DNA of 64,000 nucleotides from assembly GCA_027625915.1 (NCBI GenBank), contig JANTQA010000020.1:1364001-1428000 (forward strand), read 5' to 3'. Source of the stretch: Anaeramoeba flamelloides. Its lineage: Eukaryota; Metamonada; Anaeramoebidae. The position numbers and the translations under genes were made by a program. Below are positions 1-12,626 of the stretch, one piece after another; position 1 is the first letter of the stretch; every line of letters starts with the position of its first letter. The notes under the pieces were generated by a model. The model saw nothing but the letters and a program-made list of their open reading frames with translations, was not told where the DNA came from and ran no database searches.

Positions 1-853
1 TTTATCAAAAATAATTTTTTTGTAATTTCTTTTGCTTATTGGAAGTCAAAAAAATAAAAAAAAGAACTTTGTTTGGCTAATTCAGCAATTAAAGAAATAG
101 GAATTTATAGTAAGAATTAGATCAAACTCTTCAATGGCAAAATATACATTTTAAAATTGTCATCAGAAAAGAACAGAAATTGGTAATAGTTTTTTGGTTT
201 TTTTTTTTTTTTGAGAAAGGATATGCAATGAGAACTCAGTGACGCCTTTTAGTTTCATTTTAAGATTGTTTTTTTTTTGCTTTTTGGTTCGATCCCAAAT
301 CATATTGAGGTAATTCTGAAATAAGTTTCCTTTTCAGAACCCAAACAATAAAGAATAGGAAAGAAAGAAATCAAAAAAAAAATCAAAATAATCAAACAAA
401 AATTTTTTCCATCATTGTTCTCATTGTTTGAAGAAAGAGAAAAAAAAAAAGAAAAAGAAATTAAATAAAAAGAAAAAGAAAAAGAAAGCACTTTGGTTAT
501 TTTTTGGATTGATTATAAATTTGAAAGAAAAAAAGAAAAGAAAAAAATTCAAATAAGTAAAAAAGTAAAAATGTTTAAAAAAATGATGGAATTGTTACAA
601 AAGGGTTTTTAAGAGATTAGAGTCTCTCTGGTTCGGTCAAAGATTAAATTATGTTGTTATTGGGAAGACATCACATTTGTAACTTAAGGGAGTAGCCACC
701 GTATAGAAAAATTTTTCACTTTTTTGCAATTCTGAAGAGGATCAGAAAATAACATTTTTTACTTTCTTTTTTTACCTCATTGATTTTTATTATTTAAAGT
801 ACTTCATTCATTAGATTTTTTAACTTTTTTTTTCAAAAGTCTCAAAGAAATTA

Positions 854-944
854 CCACAATAGAATGTTGAGTTGAATTGCAAAAAATAGTGTTTTGAATG
901 TTGAATGACTTATCTTTTATCCTTCTCTCAACATTCTATTGTGG
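854..944. repeat. 18-bp perfect inverted repeat (stem-loop)
   Basis: CCACAATAGAATGTTGAG at 854-871 is repeated exactly, inverted, at 927-944, with a 55-nt spacer. It lies inside the 684-2051 element. A transcript of either strand would form a strong stem. Confidence 0.8.
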
Positions 945-1306
945 CATTTAATTTTTTCATTTTTTATTTTTTCATCCTTTTTTAGATTTTTTTAATCCTG
1001 ACAACATAAAGCAATTAGAAATATTTTGATATTAGTTACATTTGGGATTAATGGATTTTGTTTAAAATGAACAACAATATTACAATTGAGAGAATATAAA
1101 AGGAAACATAAATGGGACTTAAATAGCTAGAAGAATTCCAAAATTAGAATAATTAAGTCAAATTATTACTTGTTAGGATTTTAAATCGTTGGGTTTAGTG
1201 GAATATGAGAAGTGAATATGATTATATGTTATCAAATTTTAAACCAAAAAATAGCTACACGTTTTATTCAAAGAATCTGAAATTATCTTCTCCCAAAAAA
1301 AAAAAC

Positions 1307-1841
1307 TAAACCCCATTCCAAAAATTTGGACACATCTAAAATCAAAAATAGTGAAACAAAAACTCAATTTACTATATTCTTCCAAAAGTAATATAAAACA
1401 AGATTTAAGTAACATAGTATTAAGGGTATTTTAAGAAATCATTTCTATCCAAATATAAGAAAACAATATAAAACAAAAAACAAAACAAGTGTGTCCAAAA
1501 AAAATGAAACGAGCTGAAATAAAAGAGTGTATTGGAAGATTTGTTAAAATTACTCCAACAATGGTTGATCGATCAAATGATAAGATACTATGCACTAGTT
1601 ATATGTGGATTTTTCAATTTAAGAAACTCAACTATAACCATCTATCAACCATCTATAAAAATTTTTCATATCTAACTAAACGGATTAAGTAACTGGAAAA
1701 TTGAAAATGAAAACAAAAACAAAAAAAACAAAAAATGAAATAGTTTGTTGAATTAAAATTAATTTCCAATTGGATGTAAATCATGTTATTGTTATTTTTC
1801 CAACTGTTTAAACTGTGTCCAAATTAATCGAATTAAGTTTA
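1307..1841 (+). mobile_element. ~535-nt element, family D (TTTGGACACA ends), copy 1
   Basis: The ends are inverted copies of each other: left TAAACCCCATTCCAAAAATT then TGGACACA, right GTGTCCAAATTAATCGAATT then AAGTTTA. Three more copies lie at 23927-24468, 33759-34300 (inverted) and 63282-63814 (inverted), with matching interiors. The interior has a conserved stretch around VDRSN (about 1504-1620) which in this copy stays open for about 60 codons from an ATG at 1504. In the copy at 23927 the same frame is broken, so I treat the element as non-autonomous, mariner-like (TA ends). Confidence 0.75.
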
Positions 1842-2318
1842 TTTTAATAAAAAAATAATAAAAAAAAAAAAAACTATTTTATCAATATAATCTCAATTTT
1901 TTAATTGTTTAAAATGACTAAAATTAACATATCAAATAATTTTTTAAAAAAGTTTTTAGAGAATCTACCATCACACGCCACTAAAATAAAATGTTCTTAT
2001 CATATCTCTCTCAAATTTTTATCATGTCTTATGGTGTAGCTACTCCCTTAAGGTGAAAAGTCCTATAAAAATTTACTTCATCAATTAGTCAAACAGTAAT
2101 ATTTGTTGATATTATAAATTAAAAATTATCCATATATTTGTAAAAATCAAACAATTTTCCAAAAAATCTGGATTTAGAGAAAATTTTAAGGTTGAGAGAT
2201 AAAACTGATGACTTTAAAGTAGCAAAATACCTTTCTAAAATTTGTGTTGAAATGTAGATTACTGTTGTTAAAATAATGCCTAGAGAAAAGTTTAAACAAG
2301 TTCCAAAATAAAAAGCTG

Positions 2319-2745
2319 GTTTTTTTGTTATAGAAGAACTATCATTAACTAATCAAAGAAACCAACAACAAACCCTAATTATATATGGTATTGGTTTCTT
2401 AAAGTTCTAATATTTAAAAAGGAATTTTATAAATCAAGGATCAAATTTAACATTTTCTCAAAAAAAGAGTTAATTTTTAATGAATTTTTCATATTCAAAA
2501 AAATTGAGAAAATTAACCAGAAATTTTGATAATTATGGAAAATTTTAAACAAATTTCATTCATAATTTTAATTTTACTTGAAAAAAAGACATTAACCTTC
2601 AAAATTTATTTGAACTTACCTCTGCTATGAGGTCGTAAATTGGATGCCACAATCCGAAGAAGAAGAAGAAAAGGCAGGGGTTATATTTTGAAATCTGTAT
2701 TGTAGTCATTGGTGTACATATTATTTAGATGAAAGTAGTTGCTAA
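2319..2745. repeat. ~430-nt dispersed repeat, family G, copy 1
   Basis: The repeat starts near TTGTTATAGAAGA, continues with ATTAACTAATCAAAGAAAC and TGGTTTCTTAAAGTTCTA, and ends near ATTGTAGTCATTGGTGTACA. Matching order and spacing occur at 31010-31440, 57475-57905 and 57985-58375. No clear terminal inverted repeat or reading frame is seen, so its class is unknown. Confidence 0.6.
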
Positions 2746-5700
2746 AAAAATGTTTTTTTACAAAATTAAATAATTAATGTTTAAATTATTGTCATAAATC
2801 TATTACTTATTGGAAATATATTGATAAACAACTAATTTAATAAAAAAAAAAAAAAAGAAAGAAATCAAGATAACCAATTATTTGGGGTTTTTTATGTTTA
2901 TAGAGTTAATCTTTGAAATTAAAATAATTAAAATCAATGATTATATTATGAAGTTCTAAATATGAATTATTAGATACTAGAAAACTATTATTAGGGTTTC
3001 TTTTTCTTCGGATTAGAAAAGTAATTAGTAAAAAAAAATATCCAAAATGAAAATTATTTATTTGAATCTTTAGCAAAGATCTAATAATTTTTTGTACAAT
3101 AAGATTTGCAATAGACATTTTAGAGTCAACTGAACTCTAGAGTACAAATATAATTTTCATCTAATTTTAAATTGCATTGGTTATAGACGAATATTAGTGT
3201 GGTCTTTCATTGGGGTTACTATGGGATATGCCACAAATAACCTTTAACTCTGATATTGGTCTTTTAGGTATACTGTTAAAGGTAGAATACCCCCAGGAAT
3301 TTGATTACGTGATAATAAATTTATTCACCAGAATAGCCAATAATAAAAATATCTTAGTTTATTTTTAAAATTTCCTCTTACGGTGAAGATTTTTTACTTT
3401 TTATGTTTTGTGGTGGAATTTTTTATCTAAAATGAATAAATCTTTTTTCTCACATCGATATCAAAGTTTATCAGACTTTTTCCAATTACTATATGTTGCA
3501 AAATAAATTTTAAATAATTTTTATTCAACTTTCCAAAAAAAGATTTTTATAAATAATTTTACAGTTTGTGATTTTTAATTCCCTAAAAACAAGTTTAAAC
3601 TATTACTTTTATCTTTTAGAATTTAATTGTAAGTTGATTTTTTATGTTTATTATGGGGTTTTTTGTTTTTTTTTTTTATTATTTTTTTTGTAATTTGATT
3701 GAAGTTTTTAATCTTTTTATTTCATAATTAATAGTATTAATATGATTGATAAATATATAACAATTCAAAAAAAAACCTGGAAAAAACTTTATTTTATTTT
3801 AATTAAAGGTAAAAATGAAAATATTTTCCAAAATATCAATTATTCAAGATTTTTAATCAATAAATTTTGATGATAAATAAAATGAAAAAAAAATGTTAAA
3901 AGAAAACACAATACAATTTTTGTATTTTTTTTATCTAAAAGTAGAAAAATTCTATATAAAATAAAAATTATCAAAATAATTGTTTTTATATAATAAAAAA
4001 TATATTTAATCTCAATTTCAATGAATTGATTTATTAAATTATTAGATCAATACTTAATTTGCTGTTATTTCTTATGATAATACGGATATGTTTTTATTTG
4101 TATTTTTTTGAGATTGTATTGATTTATAGAAAATCTGTTTTTTTTTTTTTTTTTTTTCATTTTTGGTACTTGAACGAATATTTTTTGAAATTTCAAAGGG
4201 TTCGTCTTTTAATTTTAATTAAAAGATAATTACATGTTTTAGAATTAGACTTTTAAATGATTATTTAAAAAAAAACTATTATAAACTTATAGAAATGTAA
4301 ATTTACTATTTAAATAATAAGATAGTCAAAAGAAAATAAAAAAAATAACTAAACTTAGTAAATTTAACTTAAGCTACTTTTAAAAAAAAAATATTTTGAA
4401 AATTGAAAATTTGAATGATTTAAAAATAAAGATAAAAAATAATTACTTGAAAATCTTAATAAACAATTAAAGTTGGAAATTTCTTTAGTTTTTTAGGAAT
4501 TTAAAAGTTAAAGAGATTTTTTTTGATTTTTTTTGATTTTTTTTTTATTGCAACATCATTGAGTAAAATCAGAAATTTGACCCCATTCCTTTAAAATTAA
4601 AAACTCCAGTGGTTTCAGAATATTAATTATTAAATATAGTATCTGAATTTTTAATATATTATTTATATAATTATTATCAGTCTCTTGTCAATTAATTAAT
4701 TACTAGTGGCGGGGTTTGTGAGTATTGGATTATTTTTTCCAATATTTAAAAGAATTGTACAAATATTTAACTTTACTTGCTTTCTATTTATTATTAAAAA
4801 AAACAATAACTTTTCCAATATTTACAATCAAATAATAAATTATTGATTTTACTCTTTTCTTTAAAATTTGTTTAAAGTTAAATGTGTTAATCTCGTTTTT
4901 TTTTTTCTTTTAAATCTTTAATTTGTATTATTATTGGGATGAAATAGCAAAAGAAAGAATGAATATAAATAGTGAGCTGATTTTTTTAATTTGATAATTA
5001 CAAATTATATTATTATTGTGTAGATAATATATGTCACTACGTCCCAAAAAAACACTAAAAATCAAAAACTGATCAAATAATTTCTATTAAAAAAATTAAA
5101 AAAACTAAAAAATAAAAATAAATAAAGTTTCAATTTAACTTTTTTTTGAAAACATTTTTTTGCCAAAATCCTTGAATTCGCACTTGAAATTATATCTATT
5201 TTGAGATACACTATCTTTTTTTAACTAATTAATTAAAAAAATTTTAAATTATGGGAATTTTCTTTTCACAAAAGGGACTAATTTGGTCTTCAAATGTTTT
5301 TTTTATTTTTAAATGATAAAATTAAAAAAAAAGTTATTTAAAAAGATAAACTCTCTGTAAAACCATTCTAATTTAATATATTAACTTATTCTTTGATTTC
5401 AAGCTTTTCTAAACCCCAATTTTTCAAAAAAAAAATAAAAAAGTGCACACTAATTTCAAAAAATATTTTCGATATTCAAAAGTTGAGATTGTTTTTATTC
5501 TAAAAAAATTATCCCAATGGTTAATTGAATTAAGTTATAAACTAGATTTCGAAAAATATTAATCTGGAAAAAATAGTACTTTTTTTTATTAAGGACATAT
5601 TTAGTATTTTTCTTCTTCTCTTTTTTTATTTTGATAATTTTTCTTTAATTGTTCCTTTCCCTCAATAAATAAATAGTATGACCGATTTTTAAGCGAAATT

Positions 5701-6408
5701 ACTTAATTTTATATAAATGTGATTGACTAAATGTTTTGGTAAACCTTTAATAATTTTTTTCTTCCAAGCTTTTTTCAAATATGTTGCATAATCAATTTTT
5801 TCTTTTTTTTTTTTAAAAATATTTTATTAATATATTTAAGGAAAAAAAACACTTTTGAGTTAAAAAGGTGTATAGGTAAAAATCAAAATTGTTCTAATAT
5901 ATAATCGGTGAAATATTAATTATTTAAAAAACGATAAAAGAGTGTTTAAAAGTTTTTACTTTTAATAAAAAAAAAGAATTTATAATATCCACCTAATAGA
6001 GTTCTTTGGAATTAAATGATTTTGGTTTTTACCTTAATAGGTTATTATTAATATTCTAATATTAACTGGTTGAATCAAAGAATATTTCTAAAGGGATCAC
6101 TAATTTTCTGATCTTAATATTAAGTTTTGTTTGTCGAAATTAAAAGTATCAGGTTTTTAATTCAAAAAAAAAAACAAATAAATAATAAATTCAGCAAAAA
6201 TTAATCAGCTATAAAAATTTGAGAAAAAATCAGTATTAATCTTAAAATTCAATCTAATATTAATATTAAATCCGAAATTTAAAAATTATATTTTTTTATA
6301 AGAAAAAAATTAATAAAAAAGGAAAAGGGGAAAAAGAAAAAGAAAAAGAAAAAGAAAAAGAAACAGAGACAGAAGCAGAAATAGAAATAGAAGAGAAAAA
6401 AAAAAGAA

Positions 6409-7720
6409 TTAGAATTGCATTATTAAAGGATCTAAAAAGGAAGAATCCGTTTGGCTATTTAGCAATAACTCTTGAAATTGGGTATATAAATTTTTCAGGT
6501 TTTGAATTTCTGATTTGTCTCTATTAGCCACATCCAAAACAGATTTATCTTCTACGATTAGCTTGGCACTGTTTATCGACATTTTTAAAAGTGGTGCTTT
6601 AGCTTTAGTGAATAACTTAATGCACTGCGCGTGCAATGGTATTGAAAACTTTGCGATTTTCACTAAGAACCCGTCTACAAATACTGTCCACAGATCCTGC
6701 GAAATAGAATCTAAAGTGATCATTTTGTTAACGATCGAGTAGACGAAGGGCAATTCGTCGACAAGCTTTTCTTGTAGTTCTAAAAGCTTTTCGATGAAAA
6801 GTTTGGGGAAATCCATATTGTAATCTTTTGAAGACATTTTCAGAACGATATAATATTCTGCAATGCTTCTTGCAATTTTGTTTGTTTTGGTGAAATTTGC
6901 AATGAGATCGGAATAATCAGAAACGTTAATTTCAGATTCCTGCTGGTCGCTTAGAATTAAGTGAACGATTAAAGGATAAAAGTTTTTCAAGAGCCCCGAG
7001 TCTTCTGGCGGGATGTGGTATTGCTTTGTTTTCACAATCTCCCTGGCAACAAAGCCCAGCTGCAGCAAGAAAGTTAAGCCCTTCAGGTTCTCGTCATTGC
7101 TTGGCAGGATCGAGTTTTCAACGAGGTACTCGATCTGCGCATACACAGAGCGCGTCAATGTCCATGTCGCAAACGGATCTCGGATCAGCATGGTAACGTC
7201 TTCCAGGCTCTGGTTGTTGAGCAGACTCTTCGTGTGGAACAAATTCTCTAGATTCTTAATGCGCTTCGTTGAGATGATCCCATCCTTAATACATGCATCA
7301 AAAATCCAGGCGAGGTCATGGCACTCCTCATTGTTTATTAATTCCGTTATTTGAAGATCATGAACAGCCATCACTAGCTCTGAGCGTAATGTGCATAGCC
7401 CAATGTCTCCTGTTTTGGAATAAAACAGCCTAACAACTTCAATGGTACTTTGGTAAAGTGGTAAAGATGTCCCAATCAGCGTCAGCAATTTTTGTAAAAC
7501 CGGATTGGCTTCTCTTCTTTTCGAAGGCCTTAACTCGCTAGACATCATGTCTAACCTTAAATCGCGTTGGCTTGTATCTAAAATAAAGGACTGGAGGAGT
7601 GGATACACCTCATTATGGAACGAGAGTGTGTTAATTTCCCAAATTTGACGTTTAATTTCAAAGGGACATTTCTTTGTGTTTTTTTTGTTGTGTTGTTGTG
7701 TTTTTTTTGTTGTAGTGTTC

Positions 7721-7751
<31 letters not shown>

Positions 7752-8534
7752 GATTCATCAAAAGAATAATTATGAATGTTTTTTCAAAAGATCGGAGAAA
7801 TGTATTGGAAAAAGGGTTAAATGAAGAGAAATGAAATGGTAGTTCCTTTCTTTTTTTGAAAAGAAGATCTTTTTGTGTTATTTGATTTAACTCAAACACG
7901 AAAAGGTGGTTATCTGAAATAGCATGTTTAAATGAAAAAAATAATAATCAAAATGGAAATCGAAAACAACCGTTAAATTTTTTTTGTTCATTTTTTCGGT
8001 AAAAAGAAAAAGTTGTATAAACACTTTTCAAAAAACAAAACCATAACTACTACACCGAATTAATCTTCAAATAAGAACAATCCTTAAAAGAAAAAAAAAA
8101 AAAAAAACTTGGTTTTTATCAAAAAGAAAAAATTTATTATTTACCTCAGCAAGTTCTTTATTGGACTCCAGTTCCCTTAAGAATTTCTTGGGAATTTTTT
8201 TCTGTGACTGCATTGTTTTGATAGGGATTGATTGCAATTCTTCAATGCCGATATATTTGAAAGTTTTTTCTAAAAGCACGTCCAATTTTTCTTGTGAAAG
8301 ATTTGGAATTTTTGAAATAAGATCATTCTTCATCAAGTTAAACAAAGACTTGTGGGTTTCAAGATAAGAGAACCCATGGAGACTTAGTAGTTGTAAAGCG
8401 GGATCTGATTTTTTTTCTTTCAAAGAATGACTTTTTTGAAAATTTAAAATGGCTTTTCCTGGTTCTTCCTTTCTTAATTTTTCTGAGATTTCTTTACTGC
8501 CAATTAGACCGATTTTAAATTGTAGTGGATCCAT
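6409..8534 (-). CDS. NELFB: Negative elongation factor subunit B (NELF-B/COBRA1)
   Basis: NELF holds RNA polymerase II near promoters together with DSIF; subunit B is its alpha-helical scaffold and acts in the nucleus. Two exons are read: 8145-8534 (130 codons) and 6409-7671 (420 codons plus stop), joined across a GT-AG intron at 7672-8144 that keeps phase 0. The junction reads KELAE/KCPFEIKRQIWE, matching human KELYRACAVEVKRQIWQ. Other family matches are LSLHGFSYLETHKSLF (human DLHGTPRLEFHQSVF), LCTLRSELVMAVHDLQ (human YCTLRAELLMSLHDLD), WIFDACIKDG and IRDPFATWTL. The product is 550 aa against 580 in human, so it is complete. The start is ATG 8534; the longer frame upstream opens only with TTG. 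An open frame continues from exon 2 into the intron but encodes a K/N/T-rich run with no family match. I am confident in the identity from memory of the human protein. Confidence 0.93.
7672..8144 (-). other. NELF-B intron
   Basis: This 473-nt intron has donor GAG/GTAAAT and acceptor CACAAAG/AAATGT on the minus strand. It is longer than the other short introns of the window (97-182 nt) and carries two long homopolymer runs (about 7721-7750 and 8090-8107). Removing it restores the family alignment without a gap. Confidence 0.88.
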
Positions 8535-9539
8535 TTGAAATTTTACTTTTGAAGAAAAAATGATCGGAAAATACAAAAAGTAAAAAAATGATCTTGTTCA
8601 AGGAATTCCATTGCAAAAATGACACAAAAATTCTAGTCACTTTTTTGCTTGACAACAATACCTTTGTTTTTTTCAAATTATTTCAAATTTTGAAAGGAAT
8701 TACTAGATCAAAATTCAATAACTTTCAATTTAAAAGTTTTTAGAATACAAACTTTTAAAAAAATGCAACTTAAACAACTTTTGTTTTTTCAGTTTATATA
8801 AAAACAGTTTCAAGTTTTTGAAAGTTCACAATTATTTTCTTTGAGCTAACTTTGAAAAATTTTAATTAGTTTTCTAATGTTGTCTTCTGTTAATTATTAT
8901 TTTTTACCTTTTTTCACCAATTCAAAGTTTGTATCAAGTATTTGAAATTTGAAAAAATATGATTCAATATCAAAAACTGAAATCTTGTAGACTGTTAGTC
9001 GGAAAGTTCGGAAAATCCTTGAGAGTATTTGTATGGATTGCGCTATTCTTTTTGTGTTCATTACAAAAAATCTCAAAACTTTGATCAAGTTTTTAACCTT
9101 TTCAAACTGTCAAACCCTTCCAGACAATTTGTAAACCTTTCAAAGACATTTCAACACACTTAAAGTGTAAATATGCTGAAAAAGTGAAAAACTTTGTAAA
9201 GTCATGAGATTTTTTCAAGTTTCAAAAAACATAAATCACAATGTGACTACATTTTACATATTACCTTAAATCTCTTTGATACTAATAAATTCAAATAACT
9301 GTTTGAATATTTTTTTTTGCTTCTTTTTTCCTTTTTGAAAATTTATTTGGTTTTGTTCAAAAGTAGGTTATTGATTTAAAAGAGTCAAGAAAATTTGTAA
9401 AACCCAATGGATTTCATAATATTCTTTATCAATAATGTTTTAAAAGTCGATTTTTAAGATTTAAGTAGTCTAATTTTCAAATTATTTTAAAAGATAAACC
9501 CCATTTCACTCAAAGTGGATAGCCAAAAATGAAAAAGTC

Positions 9540-10036
9540 ACTCTATTTTTAAGAATCAACCAAACTCAGTTTGCTTAGAAATACGAGAAATAATAAAATT
9601 CATATTAGAATTGATAATCATAAAAGAAAACCCTACACAAACCATTAATTTCAAAAAAAAAAAAATGTTCAAAAATATTTTGGGACCCATACATTGGAAC
9701 ATCTCATGCAAAATTCTCAATTTCTTTAGCAAATTAAAATTGTTGACAATAAATTTTTTTAATTGTATATGTGTGAATTTTAAAAAGAGCATATACAGAA
9801 TAACTTTACTGGATGTTAATTAGGAGTTTCAAACATTTTTTTTTTTTTTCAAATTAATTTTTTTAAAAAAAAAATAAAAAAGATATAAAGAAAAAAAAAA
9901 AAAAAATTTTTACAAAATGAGAAAAAAATGATTCTGATCTAAAAATTGAAATTTTGGTTTGAAAAGAATAACGAATTAAACTCATAGAACTCATTCTATC
10001 GTTTTAATGAAACTGGACCACTTTGGCTGAAAAAGA
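9540..10036. repeat. Dispersed ~500-nt repeat, family L, copy 1
   Basis: The stretch shares ordered blocks with 53985-54440: CTCAATTTCTTT followed by AAATTAAAA, TTGACAATAA, TTTCAAACATTT, a long A-rich run, then GATCTAAAAATTG and ACTCAT/TTTCATC. A shorter copy of the 3' part is at 28200-28390. It ends near GGACCACTTTGGCTGAAAAA, and a similar end without the rest is at 16310-16335. No frame or clear inverted ends are seen. Confidence 0.5.
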
Positions 10037-10320
10037 GTTTATTATTATTACATAATTGTTTATAATTGTTATAAGTAACTTTTTCCTTTTTAAGATGATA
10101 TACTATTTATAAAATTTTATCCAATTAGAAAATAAATATTTAATCTCTGATAAAATTTGTGAAATTTCTGTTTTTTCTTTATTGGATGTTAATCAAAATT
10201 GGTTATTATTTTATATCTTGAATTTAATTTTTCATTTATTTTATTTATATTTCCATTTTTAATTTAAAATAAATCATCTATAAACATTTGAAAATGTTTT
10301 TAATGGTAAAATTTCAAAAC

Positions 10321-10514
10321 ATTCATTTCCACTTTTAAGGAAAAACTTTCAAAGAAAATTAAGGCACAAAAAATATTCAATTTAAAGTCACAAAATTCAG
10401 ATTCTAGTAAAATGATTTGTGTAAAAAAAAAATTCTAAATTCTATTCCTTAATCTGTAATTTTTTGTGCCTTAATTTTCATTGAAATTTTGTTCCTTAAA
10501 AGCGAAAACAACGG
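10321..10514. mobile_element. ~200-nt palindromic MITE, family A, copy 1
   Basis: Family A is a near-palindromic element with arms built on CAGTCAGTTCCACTTTTAAG, then AACTTTCAACGAAATTTAAG and GCACAAAAAA. This copy is diverged at both tips (ATTCATTTCCACTTTTAAGG on the left, CCTTAAAAGCGAAAACAACG on the right), but the inner AAGGCACAAAA / TTTTGTGCCTTAA arms and the central ATTCTAGTAAAAT block are clear. Confidence 0.75.
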
Positions 10515-11633
10515 TAAAAAAATGTAAATTAAGGGCAAATATTATCGGTGATAATGGATCCCCTTGGTATATATTAAGCCACACACCTTTATAATATTTT
10601 TAAAAAAAAGTTCTGATAAATATATCCTAAATAATTTTTTTTTATTGTTTTTCAAATTATTTTACAACTAATTAATTCAAAACATTTTGCTATATAAAAA
10701 AAGATATTATCTAAATTTGTCTTGAAATATATATTAGTTCTTAAAAAAATTAACTTTTATAAAAAATTATAATAATTAACTTTGAGATAATATTTTGATA
10801 AATTATTATACCTATTGGAAATATAACCATTTAAAAAAAAAGGAAACCAAACCAACCCATCCAAACTATAATGAAAACTTTTAACACAATTAAAACAGTT
10901 CAAAGAATCACACTAATACAATTCCATTCAAATTTTAAATAATTTTGATTCTTGTAATATATGAAAAACATTTTTTCATGTGTCAGTTTTTGTTTTCATT
11001 TTACTTTTTTGAATTACATAACTTGTTTCTTTTGATCATATTTTTTTTCAACAATTGTTATTATGTTAAAGTAGAGTTGTTCAAAATAGAAGAAATCAAA
11101 TAAAATATAGTCCATAGTATCTAAATATTTGATCGATCAATATTCCTAATAGAATTTAAACAAATTTACTAATTCATTTTTTTTTTTTGTTTTGCTCTCA
11201 CCAAAATTTTTAACATAGTGATAATTTATAAGTATAGATAATTAATTATTTATTATTTTGTGAGTATAGTAATTTATAAACAATTGCTAAATTTTCAATT
11301 TTTGAAAGATTCTAATTTGGTATTTCTCCTTGGATTGATAAAATAAGATTTTTTTTAAATTAAATTTTAGTGCATTAAAAATTTGAATTGGAGTTTATCT
11401 GTTTTTGTGTTAATTATTACTGAGTAAAATTTTATAATTAAATATTAAAAGAATTAACTACTAGATTATTTTGAGAAATCATTTTTATACATTGGAAATA
11501 TATAAGTGTTAAAAATAGCTTTATTAAAAGGGGAACTAAAGTAATCATTCTTTGAGTTTTAAATAAGATAATTATTGAGTTAATCTTTGAAATTAAAAAA
11601 ATGAAAATTTTAGTTATTTTCAGAAATATGGGA

Positions 11634-12036
11634 TACAGTCTATCCAAAGCTACCCTGAAATTTTTTCAATATCAAATTTTGATGCTGATTTAGATTTTTC
11701 AAAAGTTGAATATAAGTATACTTAATCTAAAATTGAAAAAAAAAATTCCTAAATGAGCCAATAATCAAGAATTTTTTCTGATTTCCAAAAAATAAATTTT
11801 CAGAACCCAAAATGACTCTAAACATCGAAAATTCATTAAGAAACGATATAAAATTCACTCTGAAAAAAATAAATTTTTTTTCGATGACATCATAAGTTTA
11901 TTTTTCATATCAACTCATTTAGGAATTTTTTTTTTCAATATGAGGTATGTATACTAAAATTCAACTTTTAAACAATCTAAATCAACATCAAAATTTGATA
12001 TTGAAAAAAATTCACAGTATCCTTGGAAAGACTGTA
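11634..12036. mobile_element. 403-nt foldback element with ~125-nt arms
   Basis: The left arm begins TACAGTCTATCCAAAG and runs to TTCCTAAATGAG (about 11634-11756). The right arm, about 11911-12036, is its inverted copy and ends CTTTCCAAGGATACTGTG in reverse sense. Both arms contain TTTTTTCAATATCAAATTTT and GATTTAGAT at matching places. The loop is about 155 nt. It is a non-autonomous DNA element with TA at both tips; I found no second copy in the window. Confidence 0.8.
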
Positions 12037-12626
12037 TTCTTTTTTAAATACCAGAATACTAATCATTTGAGTTTTTATTATCAGTTTTGGGTTGCCAAGT
12101 TAAAATTTTGACTTAAAAAATCTTACTAATGAATGTAAATTATAACCTTCTCTCGAATTGAAGAATTAAAAATGATTTCAATCAAGATATGTGGATTTCT
12201 CGAGATAAAGATACTCAGTCAAACAAAAAAAATTTTTGATCTGAAAATTTTCTGATATTAGATCATGAATTTATATTACCTCTTTAGGAATAGAGTTCAA
12301 AAGTTATTTTTTTTTTTACCATTGGTTCATACTACAATATTTTAAATTACTTTGGTCAAGAAGATAGAGCTACAAGTAATTTCACCTTCGTATTTGTTCT
12401 GTTATAATTTCCTCACTAAAACAAAGGAAATACAAAGGAACCTTTATCAATCCAAAGAATAAGTTTTAATCGTATTAGACCACTCAGTTAATTATAATTT
12501 GTCTCGTAAAGAGAATTTGTAATCAAGGAAGTGAAAAATCCCTCAGTGCAATAGTAATAAAAATTGAAATTGATGAACAAACCAAATACTTTTGTGGAAA
12601 AATAAAAGTCACAAAAGTTTCTTTAG

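Larger units (their letters stand above)
684..2051. mobile_element. 1.4-kb element with TTAAGGGAGTAGC inverted ends
   Basis: The left end TTAAGGGAGTAGCCACCGTA is matched in inverse orientation at the right end (ATGGTGTAGCTACTCCCTTAA region, 2031-2051). Both ends finish in TTAA, which could be the target duplication or part of a TA-flanked terminal repeat. The interior holds an 18-bp perfect hairpin (854-944) and a complete copy of another element (1307-1841), so it is a composite. No transposase frame is visible, so it is non-autonomous or decayed. Confidence 0.6.
1..6408. other. Gene-free AT-rich repeat region
   Basis: No convincing coding sequence is visible. The short open frames here start at non-ATG codons or lie inside repeats. 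The stretch holds a 1.4-kb inverted-repeat-bounded element (684-2051) containing another element (1307-1841), a copy of a dispersed ~430-nt repeat (2319-2745), a weak copy of the TTTCATTC-AGCTTTCC family (about 3490-3650) and many poly-A/T tracts. From about 3,700 to 6,400 I see only low-complexity AT-rich DNA. Confidence 0.6.
8577..12626. other. Gene-free region with foldback elements
   Basis: I see no gene here. The region holds a decayed repeat shared with 53985-54440 (about 9540-10036), a family A element (10321-10514) and a long-armed foldback element (11634-12036). Short open frames at 8897, 9556, 9611 and 11438 start at non-ATG codons or lie in these repeats. Confidence 0.55.

Noticed and set aside
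284-297. GGTTCGATCCC, a tRNA B-box-like word
   Set aside because: It is preceded by a poly-T run; no D-arm, anticodon stem or acceptor pairing could be drawn around it.
1489-1692. 67-codon open frame
   Set aside because: It starts at GTG and lies inside a family D element; the frame is broken in other copies.
7672-7899. N-terminal extension of the second NELF-B exon
   Set aside because: It opens with GTG, encodes a K/N/T-rich run and is removed by an intron whose excision restores the family alignment.
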